A DNA stretch of 40,014 bases from Lewinella cohaerens DSM 23179. Its GTDB lineage: Bacteria; Bacteroidota; Bacteroidia; Chitinophagales; Saprospiraceae. The stretch's first letter is position 1. Each line of letters opens with the position of its first letter. The translations under genes and the position numbers were made by a program. Under the pieces are notes generated by a model that saw nothing but the letters and a program-made list of their open reading frames with translations, was not told the DNA's origin and made no database searches. The stretch spans positions 151,551 to 191,564 of the forward strand of contig NZ_KB903554.1 in NCBI RefSeq assembly GCF_000379805.1. Reading direction: 5' to 3'. This document shows positions 18,012 through 27,700 of this stretch, in pieces.

Positions 18012-19031
18012 TCAAGCATCCTCATACTTCAGTAAAAACTTAGGGTTGATTACTTTAAAAGAAACCCGGCCAATTTGATCAGTTTTCTCTTTCAGTGGGC
18101 GGATAACAATACCTTCCCGGCGTGTTTCCTTTCTCAACAAAGAGCCCCCGACAGATAATTCAACCAGTGTATTGATATCTGACACCAAAGGGAAACGCTC
18201 TTCTAAAACAGGCACCATTGGCAGCTCCAGGTTTTCCACAAGCGCTCTAAAATCTGAATAGTTCAGATACTCATAATTACTGATGTCAAAAGCATTAAAA
18301 AACCGGACGGTCTGGCCTTTCAGCTTGTACTTATTACGTTGAATACCTTCACCAATCAATTCCCCTTGAATGGCAATATTCTTTCCAAGGCTATTAAGTT
18401 TTGCCTCAATGCCCAGGTTGACTGCCACTTTCCAAAAAGAATTGTCTTCCGATTTTTCCAACTCCATATTACGGCTACACACACCAAATTCACCTTCATT
18501 CAAGTAGTAGGTAACACTTGATCCATCCAGTTTTTCAGTAACAAAACAATGCTCGCCTTCGTACTTCTGTAGCAAATCAACTAAAATTTGAACGCGAGTT
18601 TCATCCGTTTTAGGAATAAATGAAGGAAATCCCCCTTTCATAACACCCGATAACTGAGCAGGAATTGGTGGCTCGTATTTTTCGATTCCCAATACTGTCG
18701 TTACATCAAGACCTTCTTCCACCTCAAGTGTGTCAGGCAAGATTGATAGAGGAAAACAAACTCCCTGGGAGATTTGCCCCCGCAACCGGACAGTGCGAAT
18801 TCGGTTACTTCTTGCTCTGAGAAATTCAAATTCAGGACGCTCAGGCAGGATACTATCAATTTCTACATAAACACATAAATCTCCAACGGAGAACTCCCCT
18901 TTCTTTACCACTAGCTGCCAGCCTAGAACAGTAGCTTTCAAAATGCTATCGGCATTTGGAATGGGTTCAAGGGTAGTAATTCTTTGAAGAGAGGCTAATT
19001 TTCTCATTGATCTTTTAATAGGTTCATCCAC
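18012..19031 (-). CDS. ATP-dependent RNA ligase, Rnl5 (DRB0094) family
   Basis: Resembles the Deinococcus RNA ligase family, which seals 3'-OH/5'-phosphate nicks in RNA, typically in duplexes, through ligase-AMP and RNA-adenylate intermediates. The N-terminal domain (about 10-110) has the OB-like 'GWQLVVKKGEFSVGDLCVYV' region that marks this family. The nucleotidyltransferase domain follows: motif I EKLDGSS with Lys167 as the adenylated lysine, SRNMEL (187-192), motif III IQGELIGEG (221-229), IIIa FFNAFDI (244-250), IV REGIVIRP (305-312) and V SFKVINPKFLLK (324-335). All motifs are intact over 339 residues. A start at Met9 (19007) is also plausible. It lies 55 bp upstream of, and separate in role from, the galactan genes. 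Confidence 0.9.
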   Translation of the reverse strand: MDEPIKRSMRKLASLQRITTLEPIPNADSILKATVLGWQLVVKKGEFSVGDLCVYVEIDSILPERPEFEFLRARSNRIRTVRLRGQISQGVCFPLSILPDTLEVEEGLDVTTVLGIEKYEPPIPAQLSGVMKGGFPSFIPKTDETRVQILVDLLQKYEGEHCFVTEKLDGSSVTYYLNEGEFGVCSRNMELEKSEDNSFWKVAVNLGIEAKLNSLGKNIAIQGELIGEGIQRNKYKLKGQTVRFFNAFDISNYEYLNYSDFRALVENLELPMVPVLEERFPLVSDINTLVELSVGGSLLRKETRREGIVIRPLKEKTDQIGRVSFKVINPKFLLKYEDA

Positions 19032-19086
19032 TAAACTTATTAGTCAAGAAATTAGTTCCGTGTCAGATAAACCAAAACTACAAACC

Positions 19087-21522
19087 CTACTCTGTTCCAA
19101 TCACGGCCGTAGCAGCTTCCAACTTATCCGCGCTCGCTTTCAGCGTCATTTTTCCTGGTTCTTGGCCAGACTTCAGGATTATCATTGCCTTACCGTAAAA
19201 CAACTCCACCTCGTGGGACTGGAAAGGGGCAAAAGACTGTGGATTACCATTACCAACACCGGCAATACTACCTGTTCCCATAAGAGAAAGGTTGATTTCA
19301 TCCATAGCAAGAGGCGCTAAATTTCCTTCCGCATCCAGGGCTTCGATCAATACGTAGGAGAGGTCCTGGCCATTGGCATGTATTCTGGTGCGGTCGGGCG
19401 TAAGCCGAAGCTTGGTCGCCTTTCCGGCAGTTTTCAGTGTCTGCTCTCCTATTTTTCGGCCTGCTTTATAGGCAACTACTTTTAACTCACCGGAGTCGTA
19501 GACGACGTCATTCCACATCAAGCGGAATCGGTCTACTGAATTCTCTGACTTCGGTTGCTTGCTGCGGCGTCCTTGTGATTTTCCGTTGAGGAATAACTCT
19601 GCCTCATCACCATTGGTGTACACAAAAACGGGGACGTTCTCCCCTACCCGCTCAGGCCAGTTCCAATGCGGCAGGATATGGATCATATTCTCTTCCGGCA
19701 GCCAGTAACTTTTGTATAGATAGTAGCGATCCTTGGGAATCCCCACCAAATCCACAATCCCGAAATAAGAACTACGGGCAGCAGCTTCATCCGTAAAGCC
19801 CATTTCTTTCACAGTAGTGTTATCATAAGGCGTAGGTTCGCCGAGGTAATCAAAGCCTGTCCAAACGAATTCTCCAGCGATGTAAGGCTCCTCTTGCTGC
19901 CACATAAAGTCATCGTCGGCGATCTCCGCCCACCAGGGCGCATTCAAATCGTAAGAACTTACCTGCAAAGATTTCGTGAATGCCGTTTTGTCTTCCGGCA
20001 AGGGAAACTCGTAGAAACCACGCGTACTCAAAGTAGAAGCAGATTCGCTAATGATTACAGACTTATTCGGCTCCATTTGTCGAGCCAAACGATAGCGGCG
20101 GCCATAGTTCCAGCTATGCACATCATAATAATCAAAATGCCGACGGGCAGCATTGCCCAATTGGTCATTTGCCAGCGTCACCGGGCGAGTAGGATCGTAC
20201 TTACGAACGTAATTCACCATCGTATGTAATCGCTGAAAGCCATTGTTATCATTGTTCTGAACGTCAGGGATTTCATTCCCTACCGACCATAAGAATACAG
20301 AAGGGTGGTTGCGGTCACGAACGACAAAATTATGAACGTTCCGCTGAGCGAAAGTTTCAAAATCAGTATCCTCTAATATTGCAGCTTTAGCATCGTATTT
20401 GTCAAAGGCTTCATTGAAGAACAGTAGACCCATGCGGTCGCACATCTCCAGCAGCTCGGGTGCAGCAGTATTATGGCTGTTGCGGATAGCGTTAACGCCC
20501 ATAGATTTCATGATCTCCAACTGTCGCTCCATTGCTCGTGGATAGAAAGCAGCGCCCAATGGGCCGTGATCATGATGGAGATTAACGCCTCTGAGTTGTA
20601 CCCGACGGTCGTTGAGATAAAACCCGTGATCTGGATCGAAACGAATGGTTCGTACTCCAAAATTGGTGATATATTCATCTACAATTTCTCCATCTTGTTG
20701 CACCCTGGTTACCAGGCGATACAGGTAGGGGTGGTCAACATCCCAACGAACAGGATCTGTCACCGTCAGGGTACTTTCCAGCGTCGACTGCTGCCCTGCA
20801 TTAATCCACTTTCCAAAGCTTCCTTTTGCTACAACTTGTCCTCCATCACTTAAGATTTCGTGCATAACGGTAACATTTGCACGTTCAGCAGCGAAGTTGT
20901 TAACCTTGGTACTTACCCGAACATCAACATAATGAGGTTTGACAATGGGTGTCGTCACGTAAGTGCCCCAAATATCCACGTGTACAGGTGCCACTGTCAA
21001 TAATTCTACCTTTCGGTAAATGCCTGCACCGGGGTACCAGCGGCTATCAAAGTTTCGGGTATCAGCATGAACCGCTAAAACATTTTTGCCGCCAGGCGTA
21101 ACGAAGTCGGTAATATCTACAGAAAACGAGTTGTAGCCATAGTCCCACTCCCCTGCCAGCTTGCCATTAACGTATACTTTTGGGAAAGCCATTACGCCAT
21201 CAAAAACCAGGTACATCCGCTGGCCAACAGCCGTAGCCGGAATAGCTAATTCCCGACGATACCACGCCTGATCTTGCCAAGGCAATTTCCCGGTGCTACC
21301 ATTACCATCCAGGATAAACGGGCCCGAAATGGCCCAGTCGTGGGGTACACTTACCGTTTGCCAACCATCATCCTTAATGCCTACGGTATGAGCATCTTTG
21401 GTTTCTCCCTTCTTGAATTTCCACCCATCGGAGAGGGTAACTGTGGTTCGATGTTGTGCTCCAAGGGTTAAGGTAAAAGCCCATAACAGGAGTAAGAATA
21501 AGGAAGACTTTCTTTGAATCAT
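19087..21522 (-). CDS. Glycoside hydrolase family 2, probable beta-galactosidase
   Basis: An exported retaining glycosidase of GH2. From the chosen ATG at 21522 there is a signal peptide (core about 7-20, cleavage after Gly-Ala-Gln near 23). It is followed by the sugar-binding jelly-roll (25-185), an Ig-like domain (185-295) and the TIM barrel (295-590). The acid/base is Glu417 in 'WSVGNEIPD' and the nucleophile Glu493 in 'ISESAST'. 'GEFVWTGFDYLGEPTPY' follows, as in many Bacteroidota beta-galactosidases. The C-terminus has DUF4982-like ('LFLNGKSQGRR') and Ig-like domains. The frame runs 32 codons further upstream, but that part overlaps the leader and breaks the signal peptide. It lies 31 bp after the GH53 gene, so it probably finishes galactan breakdown to galactose. 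Confidence 0.88.
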   Translation of the reverse strand: MIQRKSSLFLLLLWAFTLTLGAQHRTTVTLSDGWKFKKGETKDAHTVGIKDDGWQTVSVPHDWAISGPFILDGNGSTGKLPWQDQAWYRRELAIPATAVGQRMYLVFDGVMAFPKVYVNGKLAGEWDYGYNSFSVDITDFVTPGGKNVLAVHADTRNFDSRWYPGAGIYRKVELLTVAPVHVDIWGTYVTTPIVKPHYVDVRVSTKVNNFAAERANVTVMHEILSDGGQVVAKGSFGKWINAGQQSTLESTLTVTDPVRWDVDHPYLYRLVTRVQQDGEIVDEYITNFGVRTIRFDPDHGFYLNDRRVQLRGVNLHHDHGPLGAAFYPRAMERQLEIMKSMGVNAIRNSHNTAAPELLEMCDRMGLLFFNEAFDKYDAKAAILEDTDFETFAQRNVHNFVVRDRNHPSVFLWSVGNEIPDVQNNDNNGFQRLHTMVNYVRKYDPTRPVTLANDQLGNAARRHFDYYDVHSWNYGRRYRLARQMEPNKSVIISESASTLSTRGFYEFPLPEDKTAFTKSLQVSSYDLNAPWWAEIADDDFMWQQEEPYIAGEFVWTGFDYLGEPTPYDNTTVKEMGFTDEAAARSSYFGIVDLVGIPKDRYYLYKSYWLPEENMIHILPHWNWPERVGENVPVFVYTNGDEAELFLNGKSQGRRSKQPKSENSVDRFRLMWNDVVYDSGELKVVAYKAGRKIGEQTLKTAGKATKLRLTPDRTRIHANGQDLSYVLIEALDAEGNLAPLAMDEINLSLMGTGSIAGVGNGNPQSFAPFQSHEVELFYGKAMIILKSGQEPGKMTLKASADKLEAATAVIGTE

Positions 21523-21553
21523 AACAGAAATGGATTGTAACAGACCTAAAAAA

Positions 21554-22693
21554 CTACTCACCTGAGTAATACTCCATGCCTTTAAGTGCTTGTTTATTTT
21601 CATCAAACAAGGTAGCATTATCCCAGTGAGAGCCCTGCCCCCAGCGGGTAGAGCAGGAAGTAGATACCCAGGCTGGTTCCCAATAGATCAGCCCGGTTCC
21701 TCCACCGGCTTCAATTTTTTCTTCCAAGGCCTTGAGATACTCATATTGCCCTTGCTCAGTGATAGCGTAACCTGCTACCCCTGCGTCTTCCCCAAGAATA
21801 TTATTGGCACCATCCAGGTTATCCAAGGTGTATGGGTAGGCCGTTTCTACAACCATAAGGTTTTTGTTATAAGTACTGGTGAGTGTCTGAACGGCCGTTG
21901 ATAAATCATTGAGGACAATATTCGACCATAGTGGGTAGTAAGAAATGCCTATCCAGTCGAAATTCGTCAAGCCATTCTCTTTAGCTTCAGCAAACCACCA
22001 CAATGCATTTTCAGGTTGGGCCACATGCAGCATCGTCGCAATCTCTTTATCCGCTTCCGTACTCACAGCCCGCACGGCAGATAAGCCTTTATTCAATAAA
22101 AAAGCATTTCTATTCCAGTTGATGCTATTATAGCTACCATTAGGATCTTGTAAAATTTCAGCGTTGGTTTCATTACCCACCTGTACATATTCTGGCAACA
22201 AATTCAAGTCATTTAATTGGCTTAACACCTGATGGGTGTAGTTGTATACAGAATCTCCCAAGGCCATCATATCATTGACAACGGGCAACCAGGCTGCCGG
22301 GACCTTTTGCTTACCAGGGTCCGCCCAGTCATCAGAATAATGAAAATCGAGCAATACTTTCATACCCGCAGCTTTAGCACGTTCAATAGACTTTTTCACG
22401 TCTTCATAGTTCGAGTAGTCCGTCCAGTCTGGTTGATGCCATAGGCGCAACCTTACAATATCAGTGCCCGCATTTTTAAAAATGGTATAAGGATCTTCGG
22501 TTGAGCCTTCTGCATTTAGATAAATAGCACCGCAATCTTCCATTTCATTCACATAAGATAAATCTGCCCCGCGCATGAAATCCTCTTCAGGTGTTGTGAC
22601 AATTGGAGGAAAATCAGTAGGTGTCTCCACACCCTGGTCACAAGCAACTCCCAGCAGTGCTGAAAAAATAATTAATCCGAATATCCTTTTCAT
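21554..22693 (-). CDS. Arabinogalactan endo-beta-1,4-galactanase (GH53), lipoprotein
   Basis: Endo-acting galactanase of GH53 that cuts beta-1,4-galactan side chains of pectin. The open frame starts at 22738, but the ATG at 22693 begins a clean lipoprotein signal with lipobox Leu-Gly-Val-Ala-Cys (Cys18), pointing to surface or periplasmic anchoring. Family motifs are RGADLSYV (41-48), RLRLWHQP (81-88), DFHYSDDWADPGKQ, the acid/base Glu175 in 'VGNETNAEI' and the nucleophile Glu283 in 'VVETAYPY'. The 379-residue length is normal. The gene is first in a two-gene unit with the GH2 enzyme. No SusC/SusD pair or sugar sensor is in view. Confidence 0.93.
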   Translation of the reverse strand: MKRIFGLIIFSALLGVACDQGVETPTDFPPIVTTPEEDFMRGADLSYVNEMEDCGAIYLNAEGSTEDPYTIFKNAGTDIVRLRLWHQPDWTDYSNYEDVKKSIERAKAAGMKVLLDFHYSDDWADPGKQKVPAAWLPVVNDMMALGDSVYNYTHQVLSQLNDLNLLPEYVQVGNETNAEILQDPNGSYNSINWNRNAFLLNKGLSAVRAVSTEADKEIATMLHVAQPENALWWFAEAKENGLTNFDWIGISYYPLWSNIVLNDLSTAVQTLTSTYNKNLMVVETAYPYTLDNLDGANNILGEDAGVAGYAITEQGQYEYLKALEEKIEAGGGTGLIYWEPAWVSTSCSTRWGQGSHWDNATLFDENKQALKGMEYYSGE

Positions 22694-22784
22694 AATCTCC
22701 TTTTTTCTCAAAACTGACGCAAGGTAGAATAGGTACACCCAAACTACTTTGCGCCTAGTGCAAACGTCCTAATAGTTAAGCCAA

Positions 22785-22792
22785 CCAAATAT
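22785..22792 (-). promoter_or_regulatory. Predicted -7 element for the GH53-GH2 unit
   Basis: On the minus strand TATATTTG matches TAnnTTTG and would give an 85-nt leader. The -33 region is weak. It is the only full match I found upstream of the unit. Confidence 0.4.
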
Positions 22793-22882
22793 AAGTGTAT
22801 TTTGTACATTTATCTAAAAAAACCGAATACCAATTTTTCACAACTACAACTGGTACTTCTTTTATTATCCTCAATGCTTACG

Positions 22883-22890
22883 TACCTTTG
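22883..22890 (+). promoter_or_regulatory. Predicted -7 element for the RluA-type gene
   Basis: TACCTTTG matches TAnnTTTG and places the transcript start near 22897, just after the in-frame stop at 22896-22898. It limits how far upstream the next gene can start. Confidence 0.45.
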
Positions 22891-23054
22891 CAGACTGAAT
22901 AAAAACTGTTACCATTCCCACCTCTCCATCTTCCACCTCATCATTTACCCCGTCTAGATCTAGCAATTTCACGCTTTTTAAAGCGGAGGTCAAAGCAATA
23001 CCCCTCCCTGAGAAATTTACTTTCCCATTCTATTACGAACCTCATCCGCTGGCA

Positions 23055-24632
23055 TTGCTAGCAGCTCAAGAGCTTCAGCAACATTTATTAACTCAGACAG
23101 ACTGGGAACATAATTTCGGCAGTGACGATTATAAACAGGAAGCTGCAATTGGTAAAATGTTTGGCGTACTGGTAGTCAAAGATAGCGCTGGACAATTGGG
23201 TTATCTCTCTGCTTTTTCGGGTAAAGTAGCAGACAGCAACCACCATCCTGGTTTTGTTCCCCCACTTTTTGATATGCTTTCCGAAGGGAGCTTTTTTCTC
23301 GAAGGCATGGAAGTACTCAATCAGATCAACGAACAGATTAAACAATTATCAGTCTCCCCAGCTCTATTGGAGTCCCGGCAAGTTTTAGCAGATACTCAGG
23401 CAGAAGCAACAGAACAAGTCGAAGGTTTTCGTACCAAAATGAAAGCTGCCAAAAAAGCGCGCAAGGTCAAAAGAGAAGCCGCCCGAATTACATTCGAGAC
23501 GGCTGATTTCCTGGTACTTCAGGAAGAATTGAGACAAGAAAGTCTTCAACACCAGTTTTATTTCAAAGACCTTGTAAAGCGTTGGACAGAAAGGACAACC
23601 CAAGCGCAGGAGCAATACGATCATTATCAATCTGAGATTGATGTTTTAAAAGAGCGCCGTAAAAACCGTTCCAATGCACTTCAGCAGCAGCTCTTTGCTC
23701 AATATCAGTTTCTAAATCAGGCTGGAGAAACGCGTAGCTTGGAGGATATCTTCAAACACACTGCTGTAAAAAAGCCACCCGCTGGCGCAGGTGAGTGCGC
23801 TGCCCCCAAGCTCCTGCAATATGCGTTTGCCAACAACTTTCAGCCGGTAGCTATGGCCGAATTCTGGTGGGGGCAATCTCCAAAGTCGGAAGTAAGAAAA
23901 CATGGCAATTTCTATCCTGCTTGTCGAGGAAAATGTGAGCCTATTTTAGGTCACATGCTAGCAGGGATGACGCTGGACGACAACCCTATGCTCAGCAACC
24001 GCAACCAGGTAACAGACATTCCTGTTGTTTATGAAGATGAGCACCTGCTACTCATCAACAAGCCACCGGAGTTTCTTTCTGTTCCTGGCCGTCATGTGAA
24101 GGATTCTATCCAGTTGCGGATGAAACAAAAGTATCCGGAAGCCACCGGCCCAATGGTCGCGCATAGGTTGGATATGTCTACCTCTGGCCTTATGATTATA
24201 GCTAAATCCATGGAGGTTTATAAGTTTCTCCAACGCCATTTTATGAAGCGAACGGTGAGTAAACGCTACGAAGCTTTGCTTGATGGTATTGTTGCTGAAG
24301 ATGAAGGTACGATTGACCTCCCGCTGCGCCTGGATATCGATGATCGCCCACGACAGATGGTTTGCTACGAACACGGTAAAGCTGCGCGTACCCACTGGAA
24401 GGTGATCGACCGCCAAGATGGTAAAACCCGCATACATTTCTTTCCTATTACTGGTAGAACCCACCAATTGCGCGTCCATGCGGCTCACACGCTGGGCCTC
24501 AACACCCCGATTATTGGAGATGATCTATACGGCAAAATAGGTACTCGCCTTCACCTGCACGCCGCGGCCATTACGTTTAAGCATCCGGTAACCAAGGAAA
24601 TGGTGAGTTTTGAGGTAGCCGCGGATTTCTAG
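23055..24632 (+). CDS. RluA-family pseudouridine synthase with long N-terminal extension
   Basis: RNA pseudouridine synthase of the RluA family. The C-terminal 200 residues hold 'INKPPEFLSVPG', the catalytic HRLDMSTSG (Asp373) and 'ITGRTHQLRVH'. The N-terminal 300 residues are unusual: a coiled-coil region (about 85-215) and a 'PPAGAGECAAPKLLQYAF' segment found in a long RluA-like subfamily. The coordinates use the first standard start, a TTG. The frame stays open back to 22899 and reads 'FKAEVKAIPLPEKFTFPFYY', which looks coding, but there is no ATG, GTG or other TTG there. Translation may start at the ATT at 22914 or another rare codon, giving about 572 residues. The exact target (23S rRNA or tRNA) is not evident. 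Confidence 0.85.
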   Translation: MLAAQELQQHLLTQTDWEHNFGSDDYKQEAAIGKMFGVLVVKDSAGQLGYLSAFSGKVADSNHHPGFVPPLFDMLSEGSFFLEGMEVLNQINEQIKQLSVSPALLESRQVLADTQAEATEQVEGFRTKMKAAKKARKVKREAARITFETADFLVLQEELRQESLQHQFYFKDLVKRWTERTTQAQEQYDHYQSEIDVLKERRKNRSNALQQQLFAQYQFLNQAGETRSLEDIFKHTAVKKPPAGAGECAAPKLLQYAFANNFQPVAMAEFWWGQSPKSEVRKHGNFYPACRGKCEPILGHMLAGMTLDDNPMLSNRNQVTDIPVVYEDEHLLLINKPPEFLSVPGRHVKDSIQLRMKQKYPEATGPMVAHRLDMSTSGLMIIAKSMEVYKFLQRHFMKRTVSKRYEALLDGIVAEDEGTIDLPLRLDIDDRPRQMVCYEHGKAARTHWKVIDRQDGKTRIHFFPITGRTHQLRVHAAHTLGLNTPIIGDDLYGKIGTRLHLHAAAITFKHPVTKEMVSFEVAADF

Positions 24633-24753
24633 GTGCTTTTAGTTGCCTTGACAGCAAGATATTTAGGTCTTAATTTTGGTAATTCTTCAAATTATCATTT
24701 CCTTTATTTGATCATTTTTATTCATGTCTATCACCTCCTAAACCTTCAAATTG

Positions 24754-27700
24754 ATGTCTTTCTCTAAAAACGCTCTGACTCTTCTGTTTTTCTGTTTTTT
24801 TACTTTTTCTATCGCTGCTCAGGATGCACTCACTGTCGGTTGGCAACATTTTGCCAATAATGATTTTGATGCTGCTCGGTCGGTATTCGAGACAGCCCTC
24901 AATGGGCCCGATAAAGCGCGAGCTCACTTGGCATTGCATTTGGTTGGCGCAGCAGAAAGTGCTGAATCTGCAGCTACTTTCCAACATTTTAAAAAATTCT
25001 ACGAAACCAGCGACAATCCTACTCCTTATATTATGGGGTTGTGGTCTACTAATTACGGCCAACGAACGGACGCTGAAATAGACTTCCTGGAAGAGTTGAT
25101 AGAAAAAGAACAAGGAACTCTCAAAGCCCTGGCTTTGCAAGCACTTGGGAACCACCATTATGCTAGCAATGATTCACGAAAAGCTGTTCGGTATTATGAA
25201 CAAACCGGAAGCATTGAACCCTGGTCTGTCTTGGGCGAGTTTGAGAACATTTCTGAAAGTGGTTTTGATAAAAACTTCCAAGCACTTGCTCATCCTGATA
25301 ATGGCTTTAACTTTAGAAATAAATGGGGAGTGCCTGTAAGTTGGTTCGACATCAAAGCGCCCAGGTGGGACAACTGGGTAGACATGGACTATTTCTTCTA
25401 CGCTCAGAATTCCATTATCTACGCTCAGAATTTTTGCACCAGCCCTATCGAACAAGACATACAATTCCGCATTGGCGTATCGGGTTCTGTAAAAGTATGG
25501 GTCAATGATCAATTACTATTCAGCGAATCGCAGGAGCGTAACAACAACGTAGACGCCTATATTTTTCCGGTAAGGTTATCCGCCGGAAGCAACCGTATCC
25601 TCATCCAGCTTGGTGAAAGTGAAACGGACAACTGCAACTTCTTTTTACGAATTACAGATGAAAAAGGTGAAAATATCGAGGGGCTTACTTTCACCACGAA
25701 AGTGCAGCAATACGACAAGGAGTACAATTACGAGGCTACCGTATTAACCGATGAAGTCGAGACCTTTTTTCGTGAAAAAATAGCAGCTTCCCCTAATAAT
25801 CTAGAAAACTACCTGGTACTCGGACAGTACTTTATCATTACTGATAAAATTTTCAAAGCCAAAAGTGTTATTAGCGAAGCTCGCGAGCTATTCCCGCATT
25901 GCACCTATCTCTTGTTTCAGCAATTGAATGCCTATGCAAAGGATGACAATCGCACCGAAACAGCAACCCTCATCGAAGAAGTCAAACAGAAAGATCCTGA
26001 TGGAGCCCTCGCCCTCGGCTACTTGCTTGATGATGCAAAAAACAGAGATGACCTGGAAGCACAAGAAGAAATTATCCAAAAGATGGAGGACCGTGAAGGC
26101 CTTTCTGAAAACGTCTATCAGCGAAGAATATCACTCGCCGGCGATAAAGACGAAAGAGAAGTAATGTTTGCCTTGATCGACAAAGCCTATGATACCTATC
26201 CCGATAATTTCATTTTTGTTTATTTCAAATACCTGGTTCAAAAAGATGTTGAAGGGAATGCTCGTAATGCTGTCCGCGTCTTGAAAAAATACCTGGCCAA
26301 CCATTATTCTGAAGAAGCAACCGCTGAATTGGCTAGTGCCTACTTTAATATTGGCACTGTTGACCAAGGTGTTGATACTTACCAGAAGTTAATTGAAAAC
26401 AACCCCATCGCCACGGGATATTACAGTAGGCTAGCTAGCTTATACTACAATCTTGGCAACTACAAAAAAGCAGAATCCTACGTACAGGAATGTATCTCCA
26501 TCGCACCTTACATAGACTCTTACCACCAAACGCTAGCAAATACTTATTCGGAATTAGGGCTTCAGGAAGCAGCTGAAACATCTTACCGCAAAGCCATTTT
26601 TTACAACCCCTACAATTACGATGCCCGCCGTCAGCTTAGAATTCTCAATGAGCAACCTGATATCTTTTCCTCTTTTACGGAACCTGACGTTTACCAAATT
26701 TACGCAGATGCACCTGAAGGGACAGACTACCCTAATGACCATAGCCTCCTCTTGGCCGATGAAACCCAAAAGGTCATTTACGCTGATGGAGGCTCGGAAG
26801 AAAAGCACATTCTGGTGGTCAAGGTTTTCAATACCAATGGAGTAGACACGTGGAAAGATTACCAAATTCCGGTTTACAATAATCAGGATGGCTCTATTGA
26901 TAAGGCTGAAGTGCTGAAGAAAAACGGTGCGCGTATCGCTGCCGAAACCAATGGTGGCTATATTGTCTTTTCCAACCTCGAAGAAGGCGACGCTATCCAT
27001 ATTACCTACCGCTTGCAAAATTACTTCAGCGGCAAGCTGGCTAATCACTTCTGGGGTTCTCATTTTTTCGAGCTCTTCCTCCCGGTAGCACATACCAGCT
27101 TATCTCTCTTGGTCGAAGAAGGCACCAATTTTTCCTACAAGGTAGAAAATGGCGAGCTTGAACCAAAAATCGAGCAGTTTGACAATTATGAACGGTATAC
27201 CTGGGAAGCGTCCAATGTTCCTGCCATTGAATACGAAGCCTTGATGCCTAATCTTACCGATGTTGGCAAAACGCTCCACTACTCTTCTTTCCCTGATTGG
27301 AACTACATTGCCAACTGGTATGCTGACCTGGCGCAAGCCAAAGCTAAAGTAGATTTTGAGGTAGAAAACGTAGCTGCCGAACTTTTCGAAACCAATAATA
27401 CCCTTACACCACGGGAGAAGGTGGAAACAATTTACGACTACATTGTCAATAACATCCGCTACCGTTCCGTATCCTTCCTTCAGAGTGGGCTCATTCCGCA
27501 GAAAGCTTCCACAACAATTGCTGCTAAACAAGGCGATTGCAAAGATGTATCGACCCTCTTTGTTGCACTCTGCGAAACCCAGGGTATTGATGCCAACTTG
27601 GTGCTTGTCAATACCCGACAAAATGGACAAAAAGAAATGATGCTTCCCAGCATAGATTTTAACCACTGTATTGTTCACCTCCCGCTAGAAGAGAAAGATT

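Noticed and set aside
27100-27678. 192-codon minus-strand frame inside the transglutaminase-like gene
   Set aside because: Antisense shadow opposite the conserved transglutaminase region; no promoter or family likeness.
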